DNA from: Emydura subglobosa
Lineage: Eukaryota > Chordata > Testudines > Chelidae
DNA length: 64,000 nucleotides
Reading direction: 5' to 3'
Assembly (NCBI GenBank): GCA_007922225.1
Contig: ML679966.1
Span: 53,797,870 to 53,861,869, forward strand
The notes below the pieces were generated by a model that did not search any database, was not told the origin of the DNA, and was given only the letters and a program-made list of their open reading frames with translations. Positions 47,791-59,830 of this stretch are shown in pieces. Position numbers and translations under genes: made by a program. How positions within the stretch are numbered: position 1 is the stretch's first letter; each line of letters starts with the position of its first letter.

Positions 47791-48950
47791 TATCAGTGTG
47801 GCTTTTGTTAATAGTTCAGGTTCATAGTTTAGGAATTTTGTTAGACCTGAGCCTAAGTTAATTAACCTTCTGGGCACGATGCAAGGCACATGTTTTTCCA
47901 TACGTTGTGGGAGGTGATAATCAAAGGATGATAAGACATATTGTTATTACTGCACTATTGTGTCTTTTTTGTAATTTTTTTATGTTTAAGCTGATTATTG
48001 GTCTTCATCTGATAGAGGTGGAGAAGCAGGTTTCTTATATCTGAATTTTAATATTATTTAAGAGTGCCTTGAGCATAGAGGGATGCCTATAAGGAATTTT
48101 TAACATGTATTAATAAAATAGCACATCGTTTTGCCTTTTTGTAACAGAGCAAGGTGTGTGGTACTTTTTAAAATTCAAAACCCTTCCATTTATGGTAGAG
48201 GTTTTTTTAAAATGCTGTTTTCTACAATCAGGAGTGTATTCTGTGGCTGGAAAGTGATTATGCAGTCACAGAAAGCTCTATTTTTTCTCCCTTTTGGATT
48301 TCATTAAGCAAAAAAAAAAAAAAATCCTTTTTAATCAGCATAAAAGGTTTTTACTACCTCACTTATTTTTGTGCTCTTTTGTGTGAAATATTGAATATAG
48401 GAACTGTCAAACTTGGCTTGAAATAGAGGCAGATTTGTCTCTCAGTATCTCCAAGAGATGGCTGAATGCCAGAATTTCTGAAAACTTGGCTAAAGCATTT
48501 GGATCTAATTTATTAAGTTCAAGCAGAGCAATTTATGGAGCATTTGTTGTCTACAATCAATCAGGTATTTTGTTTAGATTTTTAAGTACTTGCCAAGTCT
48601 TATGAAGTTTAATTGGGCTGCAGCTCACTGCAGGTTTTATCCCTATAGAACTAGATGTGGTGAGGACAGCATAAGAACCTGAATAGAACAGAATAGAATG
48701 TTGTGGGGGACTGTACTTTAAAAAAATAAATAGCCTCTTTATGACATATATTCATATAAGTACATCTCCAAGAAAGATACACATTTTTTAAAATATTCTA
48801 ACTGTAATCTGGTGGTGCCTGTGTATTGTGTGTAAATATATGCTGCATATTTTCAGGATGAGTTTCCAGGGACTTCTAGTTGACCTTTCTCATATGCAAT
48901 AGACATAAGAGAGTCCTGTACTTTTAAATGCTAGTTTACATTTTATTATT
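47791..48950. other. SH3RF1 intron, no feature recognised
   Basis: AT-rich; nothing supported. Confidence 0.5.
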
Positions 48951-49910
48951 ACTATTATTTATTATATATTCATGGACCAGGGTCCCATTGTACTAGGCAC
49001 TGCACAAACACAGAACAAAGAGTCAGTCCCTGCCTCACAGGGCTTGCCATCGAAGTATAAGATGAAAAACAGCAGATGGAGACAGAAAGGGGAGTACAAG
49101 GAAACAATGAGGCCCATGTATACACTCCAGAGCCAATCCCAACATAGCCCCCTAGGCTTTCAATGCTTACAGAATACAGGGACTATTGTATAGCTATAGG
49201 CAGCAGTTAAAGGCCCTTGCAACAGGGACTGGAGCCTTTCCCCACTGCCTCCCTACTACCAGAGCCTTTCACTGTAGCAGGGAAAGGTTCCCACTGTGGG
49301 AAGATTGTGGGACATTACATTGCTAAAAATAACAGTGTAGGTGTTGGACGCACTACTTGGGCATGTAGAGACCTGTGCTGGGTAAGGTTCAAGCATGTAG
49401 GGCGTTGTTTTTCTCTTAGCCATGCCACAGCATCTACCCTGTTGTTTATACCAGTTCTAGCTGGGGATGCAATGTCTATACTCTACACTCTGCCATAAGT
49501 GTAGATGTATCTTAAGTATAAGACAAGAAACAACAGATGGAGACAAAGGGAAATACAAGGAGACAATGAGGCCAAGTATATGCTCCAGAGCCTATGCCGG
49601 ATAGCCCTTTATTGTAGACAAAGAAGTTGTTTTTCTATCAACATGGTAATACCACCTCCGCAAATAACATTAGCCATGCTGATAGAAGCACCCTTCTTTT
49701 AGTGTAGTTGTGTCTACACCTGGGTTTTTTAGCCATGTTGAGCAGAGGGTGTGATTTCCTTATGTCTCCCGTCCCCCGCTCCCCAGCAGTCCTTGCTGAT
49801 ATAGCTATGCTGATGTAACTTTGTAGTATAGACCAGGCCTGAGACAATACTGGTCAGAGTGATAGGCAGTAGTATCAATATGCCAGCAGCTTACCTGTTC
49901 TCAAGTTTTT
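48951..49910. repeat. Duplicated dispersed repeat with an embedded DNA-element end
   Basis: 48970-49115 carries tcatggaccagggtcccatt, gtactaggcactgcacaaac, then aagtataagatgaaaaacag and aaggaaacaatgaggccc. A second copy of the last part occurs about 458 bp on (49514-49572: aagtataagacaagaaacaa, aaggagacaatgaggcc), and the repeat's usual continuation (gagacaatactggtcagagt, 49841) comes later still. Between them lie words of the 'gtgtctacacc...tagaccaggcctg' DNA-transposon type (49707-49840). Confidence 0.5.
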
Positions 49911-52075
49911 GATAGGCAAACATAATAGTTCTAATTGCATTGTACTTCTTTCCTCTTTTGTGCAGACGGCTTTCAGTGAATGTGCACTGCCACATAGTCT
50001 GTTGTAATCTAAAGATTACTACTAAACCTTACTTTTTTTAACCATTTCCAGTACACTTATATCTTCTGATGGTTTGATATGCAAAACCAGAAGTTCTGTC
50101 ATAGTATACTTGCAGTCATTACTTAATTGGTTTTAATTTGGATTGAATATATAAATAGTTTTGGTGGAGTAGTTCTCCAGTTACTCTAGGTGTTGAACTC
50201 CATTAGTTTCATGTAATACTTGTTAACCTTCTTCAGCAAAGTACTTTCCATGGTCTGTTTTTATTAAAAAAAAACTAAACAAACCAGAGATCCTGTACTA
50301 TGGTACCTTTGTACAATTAAGTGCATTAACCGAACAAAAATAAGAGATCTCACTGTACACTTCCATGCCAGTGATATAGTAACGTCTATGGATGTTGCAG
50401 TTCAAGTGCTAAGAATGTAACTGAATTTGTAAATTCCAAATGAATTGCTGTGATCTTCTGTCCTTTATATGACTGGACTGTAAATAACTTCATCAAAAAA
50501 ACTATAAAGTAGTTACGATAGTTTTGTTATTCAGTACCTAGACATTTTTAAAACTTTGCGGTTTTTTGTTTCACCAGTCTAGAATCCTAAATGGATATTA
50601 TCTGGCCCATGTTACTAGCATATTACATATTACGTTCTTCCGGGAGGTCAGGTACGTTCTGTCTTGGGTACAGTTGGTTTATTTAGAAATCACAAGGGCT
50701 GTATATATAATCAGAAGATTTAAATGAAAATAAGGTACAACTGTTTCACTGCTTATCTTACTGATCAGACAATTATTAAACGTTTTGAAGAAATGCATTT
50801 TTATTATATTGTGCTTTTAAGGCTGGATGATCAGTTATGCTTTGAAACCTATGAGCATGCAGTTCATTACTGTATACTGAAAGTATGAGATTGCCTTTTA
50901 CAAAGCTGTCTTTTATTAATGCGTTCACTGACTGCAGTATGATGATAATCCCTCTGTGTACAGTGCTAGGACATCTTTTATGAATATTTGCTTATATTTC
51001 AAAAAAGAAGAAAGTTAACAAATCAGTTTATCAGAAAAAAATCTGATTGCATATAATTTTAGTTCTGAATGTCATGGTAGTGATTTATATTTATGTGCTG
51101 ATGTATTGGAACGGACAGGCATACAATACATTTTGTCAATGTATATTTTTAGTTTGGGGTCTTCAAAGCTGAATGAACAATGGAATGGTTCAGAAATTTG
51201 TTTAGAAATTAAAGGATTGTTTTACAGTAGAGTTGATAGGTAAAAATAATATATGCTTTTTGTATCATACACTGAGAGGAAAGGGGGTTGTATTCAGTTC
51301 TTACATGCTGTGGTTCAAAGAGGTTTTTCAGAAGGGTAGTCCCTTTTTGTGAGCTTGTTTTCCCAGGAGTGTCAGTACACAGGCTCCTAAAGAATTATCT
51401 GAGGTTTTATAGCTCAGAAGGTAACAATTACTCTATTGATTTTCAAAAGGAATGGAATCCTGTAGGCAGAACCCCCATTAGGATCTGCCTGTAAAGGAAC
51501 TGCAGCTTTTCACTGGTGTGCTTGTTAAAGATTACTGGTCCTGATAATACTGAATTTCAAAAGCTGGCACTTCTAAATAGAAGAATAAGTGAAAGTGGCA
51601 ACAATAGGCACAGTGACTGTGGTCTACCATTGTTTTTGCTTTTTGTAGCCCACACATCAGAGGGAATTTTTCACTAGAAGGAGTGGTTTTGGGTGCACTG
51701 CAGCTAGATTGTATATTGCATTTCAGCTCCAGGGATTGAAGTCTATTCAATAGTAGGATCTAAAACCTACTTCTTACAAGGCTTCTGAATTCATGTCAAG
51801 AATTCTCATAAAAATGTTGTTTGTTTGTTATAATTAGAAACAACACTTTCAGCTTTCCCTGTGCTGGGCAATTGCTTGTCTGTTTCCTTAACTGACTGTC
51901 GTGACATCAAGATCTTAAACTGGAAAAAGAGAGACAAACCTACTTTTCCATTTATGTCTTACCAACAAATGGCATGGTACAATGTTGTGCTCAACTAGTT
52001 TACTGTTAAAGATCTTTTTTCATTATCTTAACACACTGTGTTTTCTCTTGCCTCTTTTTATTCTTTTAATACTAG
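49911..52075. other. SH3RF1 intron, no gene recognised
   Basis: AT-rich, ending in a T-rich acceptor tract. Open frames such as 51982-52191 overlap the next exon in a different frame and are not real. Confidence 0.5.
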
Positions 52076-52230
52076 AATATGAATCCCCCCCTTCCACCAC
52101 CACCTCTTTTGTCTGCCACAATCATTGCTTCAACGTCTTCAGGGCTGCCTTCTTCAGGAGTAGTACAAAGGCCTGCATCAGGATCAGCTGACCAAACAGC
52201 ACACTTACGGCCACAGCCTCGACCAAGTGT
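52076..52230 (+). CDS. SH3RF1: SH3RF1 internal exon: poly-Pro linker before SH3-3
   Basis: 51 codons plus two bases, [12 protein letters not shown] to RPQPRPSV. The acceptor is aatactag and the donor gtaagt. The exon ends after the first two bases of a Val codon that is completed in the next exon. The [10 protein letters not shown] tract is a POSH hallmark and a potential SH3 ligand. The middle ([18 protein letters not shown]) is more divergent. In mammals this position has an Ala-rich run (from memory), which is missing here. The preceding intron is 9077 bp. Confidence 0.94.
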
Positions 52231-52313
52231 GTAAGTGAAACTGAAACTTGTTACCAGTCAGTAAGTTTGGGAAGTGGCGGAGGCAGGGGAGGGTAGAAGA
52301 AAAAATTAGAGTA

Positions 52314-52571
52314 AGGCTATGGCTACACTAACACTTACGTCAGCAAATCTTTTGAGTGACATAAATTTTGACGGCATAAGTGCTCGTGTGCTATGTCAGT
52401 GGGAGACACTCTCCACTGACATAGCTACCACCACTCGTTAAGCTGGTTTTATTATGTCAATGGGAGAGCTCTCTCCTGTTGGCATAACAAGGCTACGTGA
52501 GCCATCTTACAGCAGCACAGCTGTATTTGTACAGCTGTGCCAGTGTAAGCTGATAAGTGTAGACATGGCCT
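52314..52571. repeat. Non-autonomous DNA transposon with terminal inverted repeats
   Basis: The left end aggctatggctacactaaca matches the inverted right end ataagtgtagacatggcct. Inside, ccactgacatagctaccacc and agcacagctgtatttgtaca recur in the relics at 15766 and 19559. It has no transposase. The superfamily (hAT-like from memory) is unproven because I could not find a clear target duplication. Confidence 0.7.
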
Positions 52572-54526
52572 GAGGCAAGTCATTTCAGATATAAATTGGA
52601 ATGTGTTCACGACTCATCTGCAGGCCTGAGTCCTGCTAAAATTCCCAGAAAGCAGTACGTATAATCAGTAAACAAAAGCAACTCAATAGAGTTGTTACGT
52701 GATCTCCCCTAACAGTCTTCATGCTGAGGGCTATTTACAGCTTAGGTAAATATAATAGGATGCTGCTGCATTGTATTATGTGAATACAAGTACAAATATA
52801 TGGAATCTTCATAATGTAGAGAGTGAATATACTTTTCTTTTCCTTGAGTTAAGGATGAGGACTGCATAATTCACACGTGCCAATGTCCTGAGTGAGTTTC
52901 TTCAATGTCATCTATTATAAAAGGAATCAAAAGACCATCCCTATGTGGAATAATTTATGCCAGAACACAGAAAGCGTTGTATCTTGTTTGGCATGTTACA
53001 TTAGCATGTCATTATCAGGCTGTCTGTGCAGGTTGCAAGTGCAGTTTGACTGAGGATTCGACGATTCAGTTAATTAGTGGGTGGCAGTCTGGAATGAAGA
53101 CAGAAAGCTGCTAACTAGTGTTATGCCTCACACTTGTAATACAAGCAAATTGAAGTAATCTTGACAGGTGAAAAATATTTTATATATAACATGCTCCTGA
53201 CAACATCTTTCTTCCTGAAAATTTCATTATATGAGCAATCTGGGAAAGTAGATTGTGCGGGTGGGGGACTGCACAAATTGCTGGACAGGTGGGAGCAGTG
53301 AAGGTTTGATATAGGAGGGAAGGGGACAAAAACACCCTTTTCACTTAGTCAGTGCACCTAGGACCAATTCTCTGCCCACATTGAGACTATTTTGTAAAGC
53401 CTCCTTTTCTCCTTCCCCTCTTTTGCCTATCCCCAAGAATGAGAGTGGAAAGATTTGTTGACTTCCCAATGTATGCAGTGATGGACCCTTTTTCAAAAGG
53501 GAGCTTTTGTATTTTTGAGAAACTGCTATAGCTTATTTTTTGTTATTTCCCATGGGTCTGATATAAACATATTTTAAAGTTAAAAACAAAAACAAAAAAT
53601 TGCTCTTCATTTTGCCCTGTTGCACGGTATAGAAGAAAGATGGTGACCAGACCATTTTTCCCATTCTAAAGTAACAATAAGAAATCCTCTATTACTGGGA
53701 AATACCTAGCAATATTCAGCATAAAACTGTAGAAGCATCTGTTTTATTTTTATTCTTAAAAAGCTAAGCTTGCAAGTTGTAAAGTACATCTTACAAAATA
53801 AAAATAAAACAGGAAAAAAAAGAGGACATACTGACACCACACACACACACACCCCACCATCCATGATTCCAGAGTTTGTACATTAAGCTGTAGCTGTTAC
53901 TTCACAGGAGGAAAAAAAGTGGGTCTTAAAAGTGAAACAGCAGCCATTCTGTTTGAAGGCTTCAGCTACCAGCAACATGGCACATCTCCTTGCAGCACTT
54001 CAGTTGCACTGGAGGGACCCAGTTCTGTGATTTAAAAAAGAAAAAGTTGTATCAGAAGTATTTTATTTTTTTCTAAATCTGGTCTTTCATTCCCAAGTAT
54101 AAATATCCACAGAAAGGAAAAGAAGTGGTGGTGGAAGGCATGGAGAAGAATTTAACAGCTAGGAAACCCAGAATAAGAAACTTCATGAAATAAACAAAAT
54201 TTACTGTTAGTGTTTTCAATTAATTTTAATGTACACTAATTTCAATATACTGTGTGTCCCTTGTTAGTGTAACTGATTAACAAATTACCTCTCCTTTAAT
54301 TGGACTTCTTTTTATAGTTGCCATAAGATGCTTGGTGGTGTGTCATTGGATGGCATGAGCACTTCTTGGGGTCATGATATCCCAGCACCTGTAATGCTGT
54401 AGCGTTTAAACGTTGCCCTTCACTTTAAAGTCTTACCCAGTCAGAAAAGTGAAAAAAAATGATTTTGTACCTTTTTATGTTTAAACATTAGATAAACAGA
54501 AATTCACGTCCTTTCCTTTCTTCCAG
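52572..54526. other. SH3RF1 intron, no gene recognised
   Basis: Contains a (CA)n run at about 53835-53852. Otherwise AT-rich with a good pyrimidine tract before the SH3-3 exon. Confidence 0.5.
53835..53852. repeat. (CA)n microsatellite
   Basis: Short ca dinucleotide run, about 18 bp. Confidence 0.85.
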
Positions 54527-54697
54527 ATATATTGCTATATATCCTTATACTCCTCGAAAAGAGGATGAACTGGAACTGCGAAAGGGGGAGATGTTTTTAG
54601 TGTTTGAACGTTGTCAAGATGGCTGGTTCAAAGGAACCTCCATGCATACAAGCAAGATTGGTGTTTTCCCTGGCAATTATGTGGCACCAGTCACAAG
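54527..54697 (+). CDS. SH3RF1: SH3RF1 internal exon: SH3-3
   Basis: 171 bp. It starts with the last base of the split Val codon and ends with two bases of an Arg codon. The acceptor is ctttcttccag and the donor gtatga. It encodes [20 protein letters not shown], then the [11 protein letters not shown]rp motif and [14 protein letters not shown], which together form the complete third SH3 domain. The ALYDY-type start (AIYPY), the acidic RT loop (EDELEL) and the FPGNYV end are all intact. In the human protein this part has been mapped as an AKT2-binding region (knowledge, not shown here). The intron that follows is only 183 bp. Confidence 0.97.
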
Positions 54698-54880
54698 GTA
54701 TGATTTATTTTATACAAGTGTCTGAATAGTTTACTTAGTGTCTAGTTGTTTACATTGATCTGTATGTTATACTTAAACCTAAAACGAGATAATGATATGA
54801 AGAGTAGTGCATTATAGTAACTACTTATGTTTTGGGATTTTTAAAAATAATTGAATCAAAGTGCTTTTTAATTTTGACAG

Positions 54881-55140
54881 GACGGTGACAAGTGCTTCGC
54901 AAGCAAAAGTCCCTATGTCTACTGCTGGCCAGACAGGACGAGTGATGACCATGGTCAGCCCTTCCACTGCTGCTGGAACATCACAGAAACTTCAGGGGAA
55001 CACCATGACAGTCAGTTCCAGTGTGGTCCCAACTGCTGTGGTTTCTGCAGCACACATCCAAACCAGTCCACAAACCAAGGTTCTTATGCACATGTCAGGG
55101 CAAATGACAGTCAACCAGGCCCGCAATGCTGTTAGAACAG
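54881..55140 (+). CDS. SH3RF1: SH3RF1 internal exon: Ser/Thr/Ala-rich linker after SH3-3
   Basis: 260 bp. It completes the Arg codon, then reads [20 protein letters not shown] to [13 protein letters not shown] and ends with the first base of a Val codon. The acceptor is attttgacag and the donor gtaaaa. The exon is low-complexity and Ser/Thr/Val-rich with no known fold. The conserved motifs [12 protein letters not shown] and [20 protein letters not shown] identify it as POSH. An open reading frame from 54861 to 55265 reads on into the intron, but this read-through is accidental because the donor is at 55141. Confidence 0.95.
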
Positions 55141-55225
55141 GTAAAAAGAACTTTTGCTTCACTCTGAACATAGTCAGCCTGCGAAATTCACTGATGCAAG
55201 TGGTCAGTCAGATTATGTGGATTGA

Positions 55226-55258
<33 letters not shown>

Positions 55259-55977
55259 AAAATGAATATTTTTCAAAACTGCAGTACATCTTTCTGGAAC
55301 TGCTGAACCACTCATTGTTCTCATGTGACTGCAAGGCAGAAAAACCCATCCAACTTCATAAAAAATTTTAGTGCTGCAGAGTCTAGGCCAGATCCTGTCT
55401 CTCCTAAACTTCCCTATTGAAGCTTTTGTAGAACTCCAAGAGACGAGGGAGGGGAAGGGAGTCTGTTAAAGGAAAAGTTATTAAAATATACATATCATTT
55501 AGTCATAGTTCCTTTCCTAAGTGAGAGAAAAGACTTCTGGCTCCTACCCTAGGTACTCTTCTGTGTATGGAGAGCTATGTCAGATTGTGAATCCTGTCTG
55601 TCTTTGCCAGGTAAGAGCGAATTGCTATGATGTTGGCTCAGTCTGCCCAGATTGTGAGGAAGGGGGAACAGAGAAATCAAGTACTAGAGACTGTGGTTCC
55701 AAGGCATTGCAGAGGGGTCCCAGTAAGCAGCCTGAAAATGTCACTAGTAGCAGAAATACTAGAGCAGATTGTGAACCAACCTCAAGAGTGCATCTGGTCT
55801 TCAAGTTCCAGAGCACTGAGGAAGGAAAGTTGTACTCCATGAGGAGGACTGCACTGTAGCTCAGTTTGTTCACTGGATGACTATTTCATGTACAGCTTTG
55901 CTACGTGCAGAATTATTAGTCTTCCTGTGAAGTTTCAGATGTTGGCCAGTGCAAGTGGTAAAGTATCAGGCTTGGAC
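55141..55977. other. SH3RF1 intron before the DIRS pair
   Basis: Contains a 25-base poly(T) run (55226-55250). The frame at 55521-55859 shows Cys-rich translation by chance and has no signature. Confidence 0.5.
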
Positions 55978-56336
55978 TAGTTCTTCTTCAAGTGGTTGCA
56001 GATGTGTATTTCACTCAAGCGTGCATACCTCTAGCATGCCGAAGCCAGAGAACTTTGCCTAACAGTACCCTTCAGGGCAGCACACATGCCTTCTGGCCCC
56101 TCATAGCCCCTCTCCTGGCTATTTAAAGACAGCACCACCCTGACCCCCTCAGTTCCTTCTCGCTGCCTGCTGATTGAATTGAACCACTCTGTGTGGTAGC
56201 TCATCTTATGCTTTATTGTCATGATGCTTTTCTGTGAGCTTGTGTATACAGTGAGTTATTGTGATACCCTTAGTATTTAGCTAGTTAGTATAATTTAGTT
56301 AAGTAGGATTTAGCCTGGTGCGATGCTCTTACCAGG

Positions 56337-58110
56337 TTTTAAACACTGCTCATCATATAGGGTGGCTATCCCTAATAGTGACTCCCACACTCTGTGTTTA
56401 TTGTGTCTTGCAGAAAGGAACATTAAAAAAAGTTGCCCATATGTAGGTCATTCAAAAAAAGAATGCCGGTGGCTAGAGACTTGCACCTGAAGCAACATCT
56501 TATGGAGCAAGCCATGAGGCCTGTATCGGGGCTGGGGCAACCACAGATCATCCAGCCCCTCAAAAAACTTTGGAGCCTGCATGGATTGTTGTTGCATGGC
56601 CAGATTCTGATTCCTCTCTGAGGAAAAAGAGAAATTGTTCTTCTTTCTGTGGTCCTCCAAGGAGAAGGATTCTCAAAATGGATCAGAGCCACTCCAGAGC
56701 TTGGAGAGATTCCTCATCCTCTTCTAAAAGGAGTGCAGACCAGCACAGGGATGCCTCCATTATACAGGATAGAGTTGGGCCATCTAGCTGCTCTCCGATA
56801 CCAATACGATTGGACACTGTACAGTTGTCTCCGGTACCATCCATGGGACATCTGTTGAGTCTGGTACCAACGACATTGATGTCAGCTCTGATTGTGTCCA
56901 CTCCACTGGCATACTGGGCAGCATCAGACTTGCTCTGTCTTTCTGTTTTTGACTCTCCATTAATTCAGGAGCACACAGCTATGGTGGTTTCTTTTGTATA
57001 CTCAGCACTGCCTGGACTGGTTGCAAAGTATTCCATGTGCCAGCACTGTTTCGGCATCATTTAAAAGTTAGTGTGCAGAGCTGAGTTTGGCCTCTTGTTT
57101 GGTACTTATGGGTTCATCGGCACAGATGCTGTCTTCAGTACCGACGATGTTTTCAGTGTAGACCGAGTCTGAAGGGTTGGTACCAGCCTCAGCTTCAATA
57201 CAAACGTCTGTTCTGGTGCCAAGTGTGAGTGCAATGCCTCTACCAGTATCCAAGGCACCCAGCTACCTTAGTGTTGGCACCAGTGTGGCCTATATATTGG
57301 GCTTCAGGTGAGGTTGGATTATTGCTTGCTCCACCCGAAGTGGCTCTTCGTTGCCACCAGGCTACTTGAAAGGTTCTCCAGCTTGGGGATATCTTCCACC
57401 GTTTTTTCCCCTTCCAGGTACCATTCTCAAGATTCTTCGAAACTTGCTGGGGACCATCATGGTACTGAGATTAGCACTGGTCCAGCATTAGGGATGGGGG
57501 CTTTTGGCCCAGTTCCTACCGGCCACCAATGCCATATCCTTATCTGCAGTAGCCTGCTTGGAACCCTTAGGATGTTCCTCAATCTGTGAGGTCCTGATGA
57601 TCTGCTCAGTTCAGTAGTCTGCCCTCTTGAACGACCTACACTGCAGATGGATTGAGGTTGTTCCCTCTCAACTGTTTCAGCCTGAACTACTGTTAAAGGG
57701 GCAGGTGTTGCTGCAGGAGATCTAATTGTCTCCTCTTCCTTCCTCTTCCTTCTCTCTAAATGATTCCACAACGCTGGATTCATCTTCTCCTGTGCCAGAG
57801 GATTTTAAGTTGTAATAAGATCTCTTAAGGCAAATGGCTATAGGCTTGGGCATTCAGGCTGAGTTTGTTCAGATGAACATCCATAAGTTGGTGGACCTTT
57901 TCCAGCCATCAGCTCCAGCAAGAATAGCCCTCTCTCTGTAAATGATATGCTTTTGAAACCTGCAAAGACTTTGTGGCATACCCTAACTCATTTGCTGCCC
58001 ACAGCGAAGTGTACTAATGAAAGGTATTATGTCCCTTTACAGGGCTTCAAGTACTTCAGGGTTTCAGTGTCACCATTGTGCCAGACACTTTCTTTCTGGG
58101 TTGGGGTGCT
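56337..58110 (+). pseudogene. DIRS-D gag, first part
   Basis: It opens with the same Cys/His pattern as DIRS-A: a FKHCSS-type start, then SDSHTLCLLCLAERNIKKSC. A helix like LHLKQHLMEQAM follows, then Ser/Arg-rich sequence (RAWRDSSSSSKRSADQHRDA), and a block matching RYYVPLQGFKYF near 58020-58060. That block is the equivalent of RKYYVPTEWFEYLF in DIRS-A. It then breaks off at the start of DIRS-C. Many frameshifts. Confidence 0.6.
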
Positions 58111-58528
58111 CACCTGAACGATCACACTGCATAAAGTACCAGGACCCTCGGAGAGGCTAGAGTGCATATCAGTATTGTCATTCTCCTAGTACCCAAATGG
58201 CCCAGGCAGTTTTGGGTCCCAGAGCGCCTAAAAATGTCAGACCACCTTCACCCCCCCAATCAGAATCTGCCCCTTTCCAGACCTCCTAACTTGGGGGGGA
58301 GTGGGGAGAGAGAGAAAGGGGCAGAGTCAGACACCCGAATCTGGATTCGCTCTATCTCACAGCCTGGTGTTTGATTGGGAATCGGAAACAGAATGCTCTT
58401 GTCTGGCACCCGTTCAGGCTATCTTTACCCAAAGTAAAAAAGATTCAACTAGGACCTGCTACCTAATTAAATGAAAATGTTTCTCTACAAAGCTGCAGCA
58501 TAATCAGCCTTCTCCAGGTATTGCAGAT

Positions 58529-59434
58529 ATGCTTGTCATTTTAGATGATTTCCTGTCTCTTAAAAACTCAGGCTTTTCCATTAGCTCACTACAGATTCAT
58601 CTCACAGCGATTAGTGCATTGCTGTCTCCAGCGGATGGCTGTTCTGTCTCTCCTCTCCCCTCCCCAACAACAGTAAAGTTCATAAGGGCCTTGTCAGGAT
58701 CTCTCCACTAGTGGTCAAACCTACACCTCAATGGGACCTCAATCTCGTCTTGTCAACACTCACCAGAACACCATTTGAACACTTGGTGACGTGCTCCATC
58801 TCCCACCTGTCCATGAAAGTTGCATTTTTAGTTGCTGTCACTTCAGCTGGGAAGGTGAGTTGGGAGCCCTCATGCAGACCCTCCTGGTGCAGTTTTTCAC
58901 AAGGAAAAGGTATTCCTTCATCTCCATCCTAAGTTCTTCCCCAAGGATTTTTTGAATTCCTGTATCCACTAACATGCCTTTTTCCCAAAACCCCACATTT
59001 ATGCTGAAGAGAAAAGACTTCCTTCCCTCAACTTCAGAGGTGCCCTGGCATTCTATCTGCCAAGGATCAAAAGGACCAAATCTATTAGAAAATCATCAAG
59101 ACTTTTTCTCAACATAGCAGAAAGGCTGCAAAGTCAAGCAATATCTTTTCAGAGAATCTCTAAGTGGGTTTCTGGATGCATCATCAAGTGCTACAGGTTA
59201 ACACACGGAGTCAGGGTGCTACAGGTTAACGGAGTCAGGGCGCATTCCACAAGCGCACAAGCCACCTCTACAACATCCCTGCAGGACATACCAATAATAG
59301 ATATATGCAGAGCTGCCACTTGGAGCACCATCCACATATTCACTAGATATTATGTGCTAGTTCAGGCCTCTGCAGCAGATGCACCATTGGGAACTGCAGT
59401 TCTGCAAGCTTCCTCACACACTCCTTCAGTCTGA
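58529..59434 (+). pseudogene. DIRS-C tyrosine recombinase
   Basis: Plus frames include FEHLVTCSISHLSMKVAFLV then AVTSAGKVSW (first catalytic Arg position altered to Gly/Lys), AHSTSAQATS (H-x-x-R with Ser in place of Arg, agc at 59252-59254), and ICRAATWSTIHIFTRYYV with the nucleophile Tyr kept. A 19-bp local duplication (gtgctacaggttaac, 59197-59230) precedes the H-x-x-R motif. Inactive. Confidence 0.65.
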
Positions 59435-59439
59435 GCACT

Positions 59440-59830
59440 GCTTGTCAATCACCTGTGTGTGGAATACACATAGGGACCAGCACTCGAAGAAGAAATGGAA
59501 GTTACTTACCTGTAACTGGAAGTTCTTCAAGATTTGTGGTCTGTCTGTATTCCCCTACTCTCCCTCCATCCCCTCGGCTTCGGATCCTGTTGGATTCATG
59601 GTCAGAAGAAGAACTGGAGAAGCACTGGCCCACACTGCCTTATTCCCTGGGTCAGGAACACAAAATCTACTGTGTGTTTGCAGGCCAACGGACGTGTCTT
59701 GTTAGAATTTCTGGACTTGAGCACATGGTTGTGCATGCATACCCACATGTGGAATACCGATAGGGACCACGCATCTTAAAGAACTTGCAGTTACGAGTAA
59801 GTTACTTGCATACATTTGCATTCTAAGGCT
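59440..59830 (+). repeat. DIRS-C internal complementary region and right terminus
   Basis: aagttacttacctgtaactg followed by aagttcttcaagatttgtgg is the inverted copy of accacgcatcttaaagaact followed by tgcagttacgagtaagttac. About 230 bp lie between the arms, which can form a long hairpin in single-stranded form. Confidence 0.7.

Larger units (their letters stand above)
58110..59830 (+). mobile_element. DIRS-C: truncated DIRS nested inside DIRS-D gag
   Basis: It starts in the methyltransferase remnant (ISIVILLVPKWPRQFW, about 58165), continues through the recombinase and ends with its own internal complementary region (gaagttacttacctgtaact at 59499-59518) and terminus (ttgcagttacgagtaagtta at 59786-59805). 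Its terminal words (ggaataccgatagggaccac) differ from the DIRS-D terminus (tagaatacacatctgcaccc), so it is a different subfamily. Gag of DIRS-D is found on both sides of it. Confidence 0.7.

Noticed and set aside
54861..55265. 134-codon frame as a separate protein
   Set aside because: It is the SH3RF1 exon 54881-55140 read through its donor site into the intron.
56570..57064. 164-codon frame as a host protein
   Set aside because: It lies within DIRS-D gag and shares its Ser/Arg-rich character; the hydrophobic end is a frame artefact.
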